From a virus, in the IMG/VR virus record IMGVR_UViG_3300042355_000734, positions 1-20,323 of that record: a DNA stretch of 20,323 nucleotides. One strand, 5' to 3'. Of the stretch, positions 1 through 6,028 are shown in pieces. The position numbers and the translations under genes are program-made. Within the stretch, counting starts at the first letter, position 1, and every line of letters begins with the position of its first letter. Under the pieces are notes generated by a model that was not told where the DNA came from, ran no database searches, and saw only the letters and a program-made list of their open reading frames with translations.

Positions 1-2
1 AT

Positions 3-176
3 GGATTGCCATACTCGGATGTATTGCGAGCATGCGGAACTCTCAGCGGCAAGAAAGCACGTGAACTGTGGGCGAGTCTATCAGGCCAACCGTTCCCGGA
101 AGAGATTTGCGAGACGGCGGCGAGTGCAGCTGTTTTGCGTGCAGTGAAAAATAAAGAAACCAAACACGTCAAATAA
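3..176 (+). CDS. C-terminal end of an unidentified phage protein (5' truncated)
   Basis: Reading frame 3 is open from the left edge to a TAA at 174-176 and gives about 57 residues, beginning GLPYSDVLRACGTLSGKKAR and ending in the basic tail KNKETKHVK. The stop lies 2 nt before the next ATG, the tight spacing expected of an operon. The other two + frames close sooner or give an unusually Arg/Cys-rich peptide, so this is the likely coding frame. Its place before a DUF669-type ssDNA-binding protein suggests a recombination or replication gene (an ATPase or nuclease often sits here), but no motif survives in this fragment and I do not assign a function. Confidence 0.55.
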   Translation, partial: GLPYSDVLRACGTLSGKKARELWASLSGQPFPEEICETAASAAVLRAVKNKETKHVK

Positions 177-178
177 GT

Positions 179-589
179 ATGCCATCATTCAAAGCAGTTA
201 AGCCGTCAGAACCACGTCAAACCATCGTTAAGCCGGGAAAATACAAGCTCGAAATCCTCTCAGCGTCCGACTCGGTTTCAAAGGCCGGGAACGAAGTCAT
301 CGAGCTTAAATTGGAGGCCGCAATGCCTGACGGATCCAAGGGGCCGATCATTTATGAGAACCTTGTGTTCTCGGAGAAGGTCTTCTGGAAAATCCAAGAG
401 TTTTTAACATCCATTGGAAACCACATCGAGGAAGGTCAGGATGTAGAAGTGGATTCAGAGGACCTGATTGGGCGCACATGCGAAGCAGTGCTATTTGTCG
501 AAGAGTACAACGGAAACGAGCGGATGAAGGTCAAGCGTTGGCTTCCTGAGCCGCAGAAGTCGGTTCCAAACGACGGGCTTGGGTTCTGA
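179..589 (+). CDS. DUF669-type phage single-stranded DNA-binding protein
   Basis: The 136-residue protein matches the layout of DUF669 proteins, which are regarded as phage ssDNA-binding, OB-fold-like proteins. It has an N-terminal PGKYKLEILSASD strand (residues about 20-32), a central ELKLEA strand, an FWKIQEFLTSIG helix (about 70-81), and a closing GRTCEAVLFVEEYNGNERMKVKRWLP stretch seen as GRTCEAV followed by EEYNG and KRWLP (about 98-123). The last residues, NDGLGF, end in an aromatic as bacterial SSB tails do, but the tail is not strongly acidic. It starts 2 nt after the previous stop without a clear SD. Lying just before a RuvC-like resolvase and upstream of the primase-helicase, it probably coats ssDNA during phage replication or recombination. 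The family assignment rests on recognising the pattern, not on a search. Confidence 0.75.
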   Translation: MPSFKAVKPSEPRQTIVKPGKYKLEILSASDSVSKAGNEVIELKLEAAMPDGSKGPIIYENLVFSEKVFWKIQEFLTSIGNHIEEGQDVEVDSEDLIGRTCEAVLFVEEYNGNERMKVKRWLPEPQKSVPNDGLGF

Positions 590-597
590 AAAACTTA

Positions 598-628
598 GGG
601 CAGGGAGGGTCCGACCCCCTCTCTGTCC
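598..628 (+). other. Intergenic hairpin between the SSB gene and the next ORF
   Basis: A G-rich left arm (598-609) can pair with a C/T-rich right arm (616-628) around a loop of about 5 nt, leaving a two-C bulge and some G-T pairs. It begins 8 nt after the SSB stop and ends 11 nt before the next ATG. The T run after it (TATTTTA) is short, so it is not a textbook rho-independent terminator. It could attenuate transcription, protect an mRNA end, or affect translation of the downstream gene. Only the pairing is seen; the role is unknown. Confidence 0.4.
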
Positions 629-639
629 GCACCTATTTT

Positions 640-855
640 ATGCAAAAAACATCAGACGACGAAACCAGCGGAGATTTTCGCATCATGCAAACCATGAAAG
701 AAATTAGCATAGCGTGCGACAGGTGGCTTGCATCGCGAGGGCTTGAGAAATTGACGTTGCGAGAGGTTATCAATCGAGAAACTTGCGCTGGCTTAAAAGC
801 ATTCCGGAAGTTTCAGCGCGAAGAGCGGCTGCAAACATTGGAGGGGATGGAATGA
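640..855 (+). CDS. Small hypothetical protein
   Basis: A 71-residue, charged, probably helical protein that I do not recognise. The middle reads IACDRWLASRGLEKLTLREV and the C-terminus is rich in Glu, Arg and Lys. The ATG at 640 has no SD. In-frame ATGs at 685 and 694 are alternatives; the one at 685 has GGAG about 11 nt upstream and the CATC-ATG context seen at other starts in this phage. Coding is supported by the stop codon, which overlaps the next ATG as ATGA (852-855), implying translational coupling to the resolvase gene. No catalytic motif or membrane segment is visible. Confidence 0.6.
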   Translation: MQKTSDDETSGDFRIMQTMKEISIACDRWLASRGLEKLTLREVINRETCAGLKAFRKFQREERLQTLEGME

Positions 856-1295
856 GCACAAGCATATTGGCTATTGATCCCGGCACCGATAAATCCGCGT
901 TTGTGGTGTGGGACGGGAGCAGGATCCACGATTGCGGTATCATGGACAACCTCGACCTGTTGCGGAAAATATCATTCGGCGAATTTCGCGCATATAGTGC
1001 AGCCATCGAAATGATTGCATCATACGGAATGCCGGTGGGCAGAGAGGTTTTTGAAACGTGCGTTTGGATTGGAAGATTTGTGGAGCGTCTCGGGCGCGTC
1101 CAATTGATTTACCGAAAGGATGTTAAACTCGCCATTTGCGGGAGTCCTCGTGCTAAAGATGCGAACATCCGCGCGGCTTTGATCGACCGACTAGGACAGG
1201 TGGGAACCAAAAATAATCCGGGCCCGCTGTACGGGATGAAATCGCATTTGTGGGCGGCGTTGGCTGTCGCTGTAACGGCAAAGGAGGCAGCATGA
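852..1295 (+). CDS. RuvC-like Holliday junction resolvase
   Basis: A 147-residue RNase H-fold endonuclease of the phage RuvC-like type, expected to resolve four-way or branched DNA during recombination and before packaging. The N-terminal strand ILAIDPGTDKSAFVVW carries the first acidic residue (D9). E53 in the AAIEMIASYG strand is a good second one. The basic segment YRKDVKLAICGSPRAKDANI (87-106) includes D103, and the C-terminal helix KSHLWAALAVAV resembles the family's final H/D-containing helix. The ATG at 852 is preferred over an upstream in-frame codon at 783 because it has GGAGGGGATGG just upstream, overlaps the previous stop as ATGA, and gives the compact family N-terminus. The next gene overlaps its stop, so it lies within a coupled operon. 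Confidence 0.85.
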   Translation: MSTSILAIDPGTDKSAFVVWDGSRIHDCGIMDNLDLLRKISFGEFRAYSAAIEMIASYGMPVGREVFETCVWIGRFVERLGRVQLIYRKDVKLAICGSPRAKDANIRAALIDRLGQVGTKNNPGPLYGMKSHLWAALAVAVTAKEAA

Positions 1296-1495
1296 AGCGT
1301 GAAGAAATTAACGAGCAAATTCAGAATCTCACAATCCGGCAGCAGGAGATTTTTGTTCTGAAACTGGAAAGTGTTTTTTTGAAAAACAATCCGTTGTGGG
1401 ATGGGCATTATTTGTTGATTGCATTTTTTGCTTCAGAAAACGAACTGCAAGAAGCACTGCTGAAAGCAACTGGAAAATGGGAGGAGGCGAAATGA
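1292..1495 (+). CDS. Small hypothetical protein
   Basis: A 67-residue protein (MKREEINEQIQNLTIRQQEI...) starting at an ATG preceded by AAGGAGG with ideal spacing and overlapping the resolvase stop as ATGA. The longer in-frame extension to 1250 runs through the resolvase gene and is rejected. It is helical and Glu/Lys-rich, with a hydrophobic centre (VFLKNNPLWDGHYLLIAFFA) that looks like a buried helix more than a clear transmembrane segment. Its last codons overlap the next start within GGAGGCGAAATGA. I do not recognise the family. Confidence 0.6.
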   Translation: MKREEINEQIQNLTIRQQEIFVLKLESVFLKNNPLWDGHYLLIAFFASENELQEALLKATGKWEEAK

Positions 1496-1737
1496 GCGAC
1501 ACGCCGGAGACAGACGAAGCATCGTTCGATTACGATGCACGGGCTGAATATTGGGTTGACGCAGAATTTGCCCGCAAACTGGAGAGGGAGCGGAATGAGT
1601 ACAAACGTATCTCCGAAGACTGGGAGCGGTGGATGAAGGAGGTCTTGACCGACTTCCGGATTCCGTATGATGCACACACGGAGGGAATGCGCATCGCATT
1701 AACCTACTGGATGGTAGATATGAAGGACCGAAAATGA
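1492..1737 (+). CDS. Small MSDTPETD-type hypothetical protein, copy 1 of a tandem pair
   Basis: An 81-residue protein starting MSDTPETDEA, a kind of N-terminus often met in small phage proteins of unknown function. A strong SD (GAGGAGG) precedes the ATG. The C-terminal two thirds (YWVDAEFARKLERERNEYKR, then DWERWMKEV and EGMRIALTYWMVDMKDRK) are closely matched in the next gene, so the two are paralogues. The sequence predicts a charged coiled-coil followed by a Trp-rich amphipathic helix. It overlaps both neighbours by 4 nt. Function is unknown. Confidence 0.65.
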   Translation: MSDTPETDEASFDYDARAEYWVDAEFARKLERERNEYKRISEDWERWMKEVLTDFRIPYDAHTEGMRIALTYWMVDMKDRK

Positions 1738-2105
1738 GCGACACGCCAGAAACAGACGCGCTTGGAACATTTACAGTTTTCGATCACGCTGGGCAGCCGT
1801 ATCAATCCGATCTGGTCCCCGGCGACTTCGCCAGACGACTTGAACTAGAGCGGAATGCTCTGAAAAAACAACTCAGCGAAATCGAAAAATATTGGGTTGA
1901 CGCAGAGTTAGCTCGCAACGAGCTTCGCTCAAGATTGTCGGATGCGCTGGTCGAGCGGGATGAGTACAGGCGCAGGTGGCAAGACTGGGAGCGGTGGGCG
2001 AAGCAGGCGGTGCAGTACTTCCGCAGAGTACCGCTTGATACCGCCACAGTTGGAATGCGGAACACGTTAACACACTGGATGCAAGATATGAAGGAGGCGA
2101 AATGA
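1734..2105 (+). CDS. Small MSDTPETD-type hypothetical protein, copy 2 of a tandem pair
   Basis: A 123-residue paralogue of the preceding gene. It also starts MSDTPETDA and ends with the same segments (KYWVDAELARNELRSRL, DWERWAKQAV, VGMRNTLTHWMQDMKEAK). It has about 40 extra residues, including FARRLELERNALKKQLSEIE, that read like another copy of the coiled-coil unit. Identical DNA stretches link the copies: 19 nt at 1547-1565 and 1888-1906, and 15 nt at 1618-1632 and 1983-1997. This indicates a relatively recent duplication followed by expansion or deletion. The start overlaps the previous stop as ATGA, and the gene ends in the same GGAGGCGAAATGAGCGAC junction that precedes copy 1. Function is unknown. 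Confidence 0.65.
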   Translation: MSDTPETDALGTFTVFDHAGQPYQSDLVPGDFARRLELERNALKKQLSEIEKYWVDAELARNELRSRLSDALVERDEYRRRWQDWERWAKQAVQYFRRVPLDTATVGMRNTLTHWMQDMKEAK

Positions 2106-2293
2106 GCGACTTCCCAAACGAGAGGACCCTGCGCAGAATGATAGAAGACCACAACCTATTCTCCTGCGATGGGAACGGGTGCAGTCAACCGGATTGCGTG
2201 TGGTGTACGGATGTGGTGGAGAGGATTTTGGATGAAAAGCAAAATCAAATAAACGAAACAGAAAACGAAAAAACACATGACTGGAAAAATTGA
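2102..2293 (+). CDS. Small Cys-rich protein, putative zinc-binding
   Basis: A 63-residue protein with four cysteines spaced CX4CX4CX2C (C22, C27, C32, C35) in SCDGNGCSQPDCVWC, which looks like a small zinc knuckle. A charged helix rich in Gln, Asn and Glu follows. The start has AAGGAGG with ideal spacing and shares the leader and first codons (GGAGGCGAAATGAGCGAC) with the copy 1 gene of the preceding pair, so the junction may have been duplicated with it. The end overlaps the next gene by 17 nt. The metal site is inferred from cysteine spacing only. It might bind nucleic acid or act as a small host-takeover protein, but nothing settles this. Confidence 0.55.
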   Translation: MSDFPNERTLRRMIEDHNLFSCDGNGCSQPDCVWCTDVVERILDEKQNQINETENEKTHDWKN

Positions 2294-2630
2294 ATACAGA
2301 TTGCCGACTGGCGAAATAATCGTTCAGGACAACAAAGACGAGAGGGTTAAAGCCTACGCCTTGAAACTCGGTTTGATCAACCAATTGGCGCGACTCGTTA
2401 AGGGGCCGGGGCAGAGGTTGGGAGTCGCATCGATATTAGACGGCGACAAACTGGTTTGCATTATGCAGTGGGCAGGTTTTGAGAAAAAACAAGACAACGG
2501 TTGGATAAGTGTTTGCGCGATAGCGAACGAAAACACATCAAAGGCAATCACTCGGATGGTTGAAAATGCCTCAAAAAAAATTGAACTCTTGGAAGTCGTT
2601 CCGATTAGCAGAGAGATGTGCAGGAATTAA
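2277..2630 (+). CDS. Hypothetical protein
   Basis: A 117-residue mixed alpha/beta protein beginning MTGKIEYRLPTGEIIVQDNK that I do not recognise. Strand-like stretches (LGVASILDGDKLVCIMQWAG and GWISVCAIANENT) are followed by a helix (KAITRMVENASKKIELLEVV). The ATG follows an A-rich leader (GAAAAAACAC) without SD and overlaps the previous gene by 17 nt. The last 13 nt overlap the following ORF. It lies in the early region between small accessory genes and the primase-helicase, so a replication accessory or host-interaction role is possible but not shown. Confidence 0.55.
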   Translation: MTGKIEYRLPTGEIIVQDNKDERVKAYALKLGLINQLARLVKGPGQRLGVASILDGDKLVCIMQWAGFEKKQDNGWISVCAIANENTSKAITRMVENASKKIELLEVVPISREMCRN

Positions 2631-2881
2631 CATTTGAAGAGGAGTGCCAGCGCCTCTTTAATCAATCAAGCCCGCAGGAGATCGAGGCAGCCCGATGGTT
2701 TATTGCTAAAGGGTTTGTCGAGTCGGTCCCTTGGCTGCCATGCCAAGGCCATCCCTGCGGGCTTTGTTGGCGTTGCAACTTAAACCAAAAAACACATCAT
2801 GCAGACAACCAACACAGACATTCCCAACTCAGTTTTGATTTATCTGGAACAGGGAGCACATTCCGGAGAGCGAAACGCTAA
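2618..2881 (+). CDS. Small Cys/His-rich protein, putative zinc-binding (GTG start)
   Basis: An 87-residue frame starting with GTG. The N-terminal half looks like real protein: a helix (EEIEAARWFIAKGF-like, residues about 19-33) then CQGHPCGLCWRC, giving a CX2HXCX2CX2C cluster (C42, H45, C47, C50, C53) typical of a small metal-binding site. After about residue 57 the sequence becomes Gln/His/Ser-rich and overlaps the start of the primase-helicase gene by 83 nt in another frame, so the tail may simply be read-through of the neighbour. No other start is obvious; an ATG a few bases upstream is out of frame. The fold and function are not known. Confidence 0.5.
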   Translation: MQELTFEEECQRLFNQSSPQEIEAARWFIAKGFVESVPWLPCQGHPCGLCWRCNLNQKTHHADNQHRHSQLSFDLSGTGSTFRRAKR

Positions 2882-4877
2882 ACTTTTTGCCGCAGCATGC
2901 CAACTCAGGGATGCTAGATTGACGCATTCCGTCGCGGAGGCTTTGCTATTGGATCGAGCAAAAACGGATGGGCTTACCGATCACGAAGCTCGGCAGACAA
3001 TCCATTCCGCTTACCGAGGCACACCACGCGAGCCTGCACTAGGCGCTTCTGGCCAACTTCGGCAAATGCCAAGACCGCAGGCTCCTCCTAAGTTTAGGAG
3101 GAAGTCTCACAGGGACGCGCTGGCGAGTACGCCAGTGCAACCGCCTGATCCGATCGACGGAGGGTTTGAGAGGCTCTTGAAACTCGCGTTTAAGGAGGGC
3201 GAGGGCGTTAGCCTCGGGCGAACGGTAGAGGGGCCAGACGGCGAGCGGCATCCGGACTCTGGTAACGTGCAGACAAGGGAGTTTTGGCTGAATAAAGCGG
3301 CCAAGAAAGGCGGGATTGATAGGGTTGAGAGCACCAAGGACGGGTTATATCTGCGGATCAACCCGATGCGCAAGGGCGGCAGCGGCAACGCGGATGTCAC
3401 CGAATTCCGGCATGTGCTGGTTGAGTTTGATTCGACAGCAGCAGGCGGACAGGTGCCCAAAGACGCGCAGTTTGGAGCATTCCTCCACTCAGGGTTTCCG
3501 ATTACCGCTGTAATCGACTCGGGAAACAAGTCACTGCACGCATGGGTGCGGGTGGACGCGGCGGACGCGGCGGAGTACGCGGAGCGGTGCGACATCGTGT
3601 TTAGTTGGTTTGAGTCGCTTAACCTCGACAAGGCCAACCGCAACCCGTCCCGGTATTCCCGCTGCCCAGATGGTTGGCGCACGGTTGACGGTGAACCGCG
3701 CCGTCAGCGGTTACTGGCAACGGAGCTAGGCGCGACTGATTGGGCGGATTGGGAGCGGCATGCCGCGGCAGAGCAACTCGGAAGCCCGACGAAACTTTCC
3801 AGCCTCCTGCAATACGACACTAAGGACGATGCGAACACACTCTTGGGTAACCGGTGGATCTGTAAGGGGGGTTCGCTATTGCTAGTCGGGCAAAGCGGAA
3901 TCGGGAAGTCGTCTCTCAACATGCAACTCGCCATCGGTTGGGCGCTTGGTCGATCGGACATGACGTTTGGAATCAAACCGGTGCGTCCGCTCAAAAGCCT
4001 TATCCTGCAGGCGGAGAATGACGACGGGGACCTTGCGGAAGTCGCTCAGGGCGTGGCAGCAGGCTTTGCGTTGAGTCAGGATGACTTAAGAGATGCAGAC
4101 AGCAGGCTCTTGTGGCACCGGATCACTACTCTTACCGGAGCGGAGTTCTGCGGCGCTTTGGAGAATCTAGTGGCTCTTCACAAGCCGGATCTGGTTTGGG
4201 TGGATCCGTTGCTGTCCTTTATCGGGGACGATCTTTCAGACGCAAAGGTAATCGCAGAGTTTTGCGCTACTCGGTTGGGAAGCATTGCGCTTCGGTCTGG
4301 TGCGGCGTTTGTGTTGGTGCACCACACAGGCAAGCCGCCGAAGGACAAGGGGCCGCTGGAGAACTGGACTTCGTCAGACCTTGCTTATTCAGGGCTCGGA
4401 TCTTCCGCTTTAACAAACTGGGCTCGGGAGGTTGCGGTTTTGGTCAGACAACCGACAGAGGAAGGTGCGCCGCCCACCTTCTCGCTGACAATGACAAAGC
4501 GGCGGCGGCGGGCCGGGCTGCAATCAACCGCAGGCGAATCGACAGAGACGATCTTCTTGCGGCACTCGACGGATGGGCGCATTCGGTGGGAGCAAACGGA
4601 TTACGAAAGGCCGGAGCCAAAGAAGAAGGGGCGCGAAGCAGCGCCAGAAAAACCAAAGGTCACGTTCAAAATCGGACGGCCTAAAAAGTTACCTGAAGGG
4701 GCTGCGGAAAAAGTGTTCTCGGAGATGGAAAAAAGTGGGGACCCAAAAGTCTGGAAAAAACTCATTTCCGAAGCAGCAAAAGAGCACTCGGTTTCGGAAA
4801 AAACTATCTCCAACGAAATTGCCGAAATTCGGCTCAAAAAGATAGGGTTGGCTATCTCCACCCCAAAAACTGATTAG
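2799..4877 (+). CDS. Primase-helicase fusion (AEP-like primase plus RepA/AAA_25 helicase)
   Basis: A 692-residue replication protein. Residues about 8-85 resemble a primase-associated helical domain (LEQGAHSGERNAKLFAAACQ). Residues about 195-310 look like an archaeo-eukaryotic primase core: VLVEFD (acidic motif, E209/D211), then SGNKSLHAW with the S-x-H motif at 245-247. The C-terminal half is a RecA-fold helicase of the RepA/AAA_25 type, with Walker A GQSGIGKSS (364-372, K370), Walker B DLVWVD (464-469), and a VLVHHTGK sensor/loop (505-512). A basic linker and a helix-turn-helix-like tail (about 650-685) may bind DNA. It should unwind the fork and lay primers for phage replication. The start follows AAACACATC without SD. 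A strong terminator lies 37 nt after the stop, followed by an origin-like repeat region. Confidence 0.85.
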   Translation: MQTTNTDIPNSVLIYLEQGAHSGERNAKLFAAACQLRDARLTHSVAEALLLDRAKTDGLTDHEARQTIHSAYRGTPREPALGASGQLRQMPRPQAPPKFRRKSHRDALASTPVQPPDPIDGGFERLLKLAFKEGEGVSLGRTVEGPDGERHPDSGNVQTREFWLNKAAKKGGIDRVESTKDGLYLRINPMRKGGSGNADVTEFRHVLVEFDSTAAGGQVPKDAQFGAFLHSGFPITAVIDSGNKSLHAWVRVDAADAAEYAERCDIVFSWFESLNLDKANRNPSRYSRCPDGWRTVDGEPRRQRLLATELGATDWADWERHAAAEQLGSPTKLSSLLQYDTKDDANTLLGNRWICKGGSLLLVGQSGIGKSSLNMQLAIGWALGRSDMTFGIKPVRPLKSLILQAENDDGDLAEVAQGVAAGFALSQDDLRDADSRLLWHRITTLTGAEFCGALENLVALHKPDLVWVDPLLSFIGDDLSDAKVIAEFCATRLGSIALRSGAAFVLVHHTGKPPKDKGPLENWTSSDLAYSGLGSSALTNWAREVAVLVRQPTEEGAPPTFSLTMTKRRRRAGLQSTAGESTETIFLRHSTDGRIRWEQTDYERPEPKKKGREAAPEKPKVTFKIGRPKKLPEGAAEKVFSEMEKSGDPKVWKKLISEAAKEHSVSEKTISNEIAEIRLKKIGLAISTPKTD

Positions 4878-4913
4878 AATAATTTTTAAGCCAATCCTTG
4901 GAGCAATTAGAGG

Positions 4914-4943
4914 CCCATCCTTTCGAGGATGGGTTTCTTTTTT
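4914..4943 (+). terminator. Rho-independent terminator after the primase-helicase gene
   Basis: A perfect 7-bp stem, CCCATCC (4914-4920) with GGATGGG (4927-4933), closes a 6-nt loop and is followed directly by TTTCTTTTTT. It should end the early transcript 37-66 nt after the primase-helicase stop. Confidence 0.85.
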
Positions 4944-4956
4944 ACATCCATTCACT

Positions 4957-5239
4957 GGAAAAAAGTCCATTCGCATAAATAATATCCTCTTAACGGAAGA
5001 AACCCCCACCCCCCCATCCACCCCCTTTAAGGGGGGGTGGAGGGGGTGGGGGGTTTCTTCCTTAGAGAGAGGAAGAAGAAGAGCAGCAAAAGACTTTTTT
5101 CCTTTTTTCCAAAAGCCTCGTAAAGCCCTGTAAATAAGGCATTTGCGGTGGAAAAAAGTCGTGGAAACAATTCAGGCGAGTTTTTTCCTTTTTTCTGGAA
5201 GTCGAGTTTTGGAAAAAAGTCTTTTTTCTAGTTTTTTCC
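4957..5239. repeat. Iteron-like GGAAAAAAGTC repeats in both orientations
   Basis: The exact 11-mer GGAAAAAAGTC occurs at 4957-4967, 5150-5160 and 5211-5221, and its reverse complement at 5092-5102. One-base variants occur as reverse-complement GAGTTTTTTCC (5178-5188) and as AGTTTTTTCC (5230-5239). Related words lie in the 3' end of the primase-helicase gene (4706, 4727, 4753, 4796). The intergenic copies sit on both sides of the long G/C hairpin. They may be binding sites for the phage initiator or a regulator, but the spacing is irregular. Confidence 0.55.
4995..5061. repeat. Long G/C-rich inverted repeat (about 31-nt arms)
   Basis: The left arm (4995-5025, GGAAGAAA then long C runs) is almost the exact reverse complement of the right arm (5031-5061), leaving a 5-nt TTTAA loop and needing only a few shifts or mismatches. 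The outer GGAAGAAACCCCC / GGGGTTTCTTCC ends pair perfectly. The right arm carries runs of seven, five and six G, which could also fold as a G-quadruplex on the + strand. It could be a strong bidirectional transcription stop, an origin structure or a replication pause site. Confidence 0.7.
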
Positions 5240-5316
5240 AGTTCTTTCCAGACGCTAAAAAAGGCAGCCAAAAACGGCTAAAAAATAGGGATCAAAAAAG
5301 CCATGTTTTGGACAGT

Positions 5317-5344
5317 TTCCAGAAGTCTCTGGAATGGTTTTTTT
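5317..5344 (+). terminator. Possible weak terminator or operator hairpin
   Basis: A perfect 7-bp inverted repeat, TTCCAGA (5317-5323) and TCTGGAA (5328-5334), encloses AGTC and is followed after 3 nt by seven T residues. The stem has only three G-C pairs, so termination would be modest. A dyad-shaped protein-binding site in front of the HTH gene at 5468 is an equal possibility. Confidence 0.35.
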
Positions 5345-5467
5345 AGGCGCAGCTATTTACAGAAATCAATCGTTGTTGGAGATTCGATTTCGCGAGGGGT
5401 GAAAGCCCTTGGGGGGTTGCGGGTTTTGATGTGTTCCCTGCAGCCCCCTCTCTCCCTCGCCCCTCGC

Positions 5468-6028
5468 ATGCAGTACAGACCAACATTCAAAAAAGGTCGA
5501 ACGCAGGAAGCCGATTGGAGGCACCCTGTTGACGACATCGAGCCAGAAGCCGAACCAACAACGGATTCGGCTCTTGTTGTTTCGAGGATCCTTAGGCACC
5601 TATCGTCGTTAAGGGGCATGGGTGCGGTAAAACTCGGGGACGAAACCGCCGCCATCGCAGCAATCGCAGTCCCGGAGGCATTTCCCGGCGGCTATAGGCA
5701 GCCCATGCTGGGCATTGGGCATGAAGATAAAGATGCGATTGAGCGCATGCAGGAGCTTTGGGACTGGCTTTGCATGTTTGGGCGCAGACCTAGGTTGTCA
5801 GCAATAGGCCATCGCACACTCGCGGCGATTTACGTCCTCCGGCCCGATCTGCTGGACGGGCAGCCGCTCGAAGTTTTGGGAGAGTGTAGTGGCATCACAA
5901 GGCAGGCACTCAGCAAACTCGTCAGCCAGTTCCGAGACTGCTTCGGTGGCGTGCGCAATAGGACAATGAAGAGCGATGAGACGCGGGCGCGGTGCCGATC
6001 CGCAAAGCGAGAGCACAGAGTTTTATGA
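5468..6028 (+). CDS. Hypothetical protein with a C-terminal helix-turn-helix
   Basis: A 186-residue protein, taking the ATG at 5468 (MQYRPTFKKGRTQEADW). The frame is open back to 5303, but that part reads through a T run and gives protein-poor sequence with no SD, so I reject it. An acidic linker (residues 20-35) leads to a helical core (IERMQELWDWLCMFGRRPRL, 91-110) and a helix-turn-helix-like segment, LEVLGECSGITRQALSKLVSQF (134-155, in which SGITRQALSKLVSQ resembles a recognition helix). The C-terminus is Arg/Lys-rich. It is probably a DNA-binding protein acting on the adjacent repeats or on the late genes; a regulator or an origin accessory factor are both possible. It overlaps the next gene as ATGA. 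Confidence 0.6.
   Translation: MQYRPTFKKGRTQEADWRHPVDDIEPEAEPTTDSALVVSRILRHLSSLRGMGAVKLGDETAAIAAIAVPEAFPGGYRQPMLGIGHEDKDAIERMQELWDWLCMFGRRPRLSAIGHRTLAAIYVLRPDLLDGQPLEVLGECSGITRQALSKLVSQFRDCFGGVRNRTMKSDETRARCRSAKREHRVL

Larger units (their letters stand above)
4878..5467. other. 590-nt non-coding region, candidate replication origin
   Basis: No convincing gene lies between the primase-helicase stop and the ATG at 5468. The stretch holds a terminator (4914-4943), a very long G/C hairpin (4995-5061), repeated GGAAAAAAGTC elements in both orientations, and a small hairpin with a T run (5317-5344). Repeated short sites, AT-rich DNA and strong secondary structure directly downstream of a replication initiator or helicase gene are typical of phage and plasmid origins. 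That role is an inference from layout. Confidence 0.5.

Noticed and set aside
783-851. Upstream in-frame extension of the resolvase gene
   Set aside because: It runs inside the previous gene, has no good SD, and adds residues before the ILAIDPG strand that starts the family fold; the ATG at 852 has an SD and ATGA coupling.
3107-3682. 191-codon minus-strand frame opposite the primase domain
   Set aside because: Compositionally a shadow (Ser/Pro/Arg-rich) with no recognisable motif, opposite a well-supported gene.
4112-4684. 190-codon + strand frame inside the primase-helicase gene
   Set aside because: It lies entirely within the helicase domain whose Walker motifs are in the other frame; its Arg/Gly/Ala-rich content is typical of a shadow frame.
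4950-5245. CRISPR-like array
   Set aside because: The repeats are only 11 nt, occur in both orientations and have irregular spacing without unique equal-length spacers.
5303-5467. Long N-terminal extension of the HTH gene
   Set aside because: It reads through a hairpin and T run, has no SD, and gives low-complexity, poorly protein-like sequence; the ATG at 5468 is a better start.
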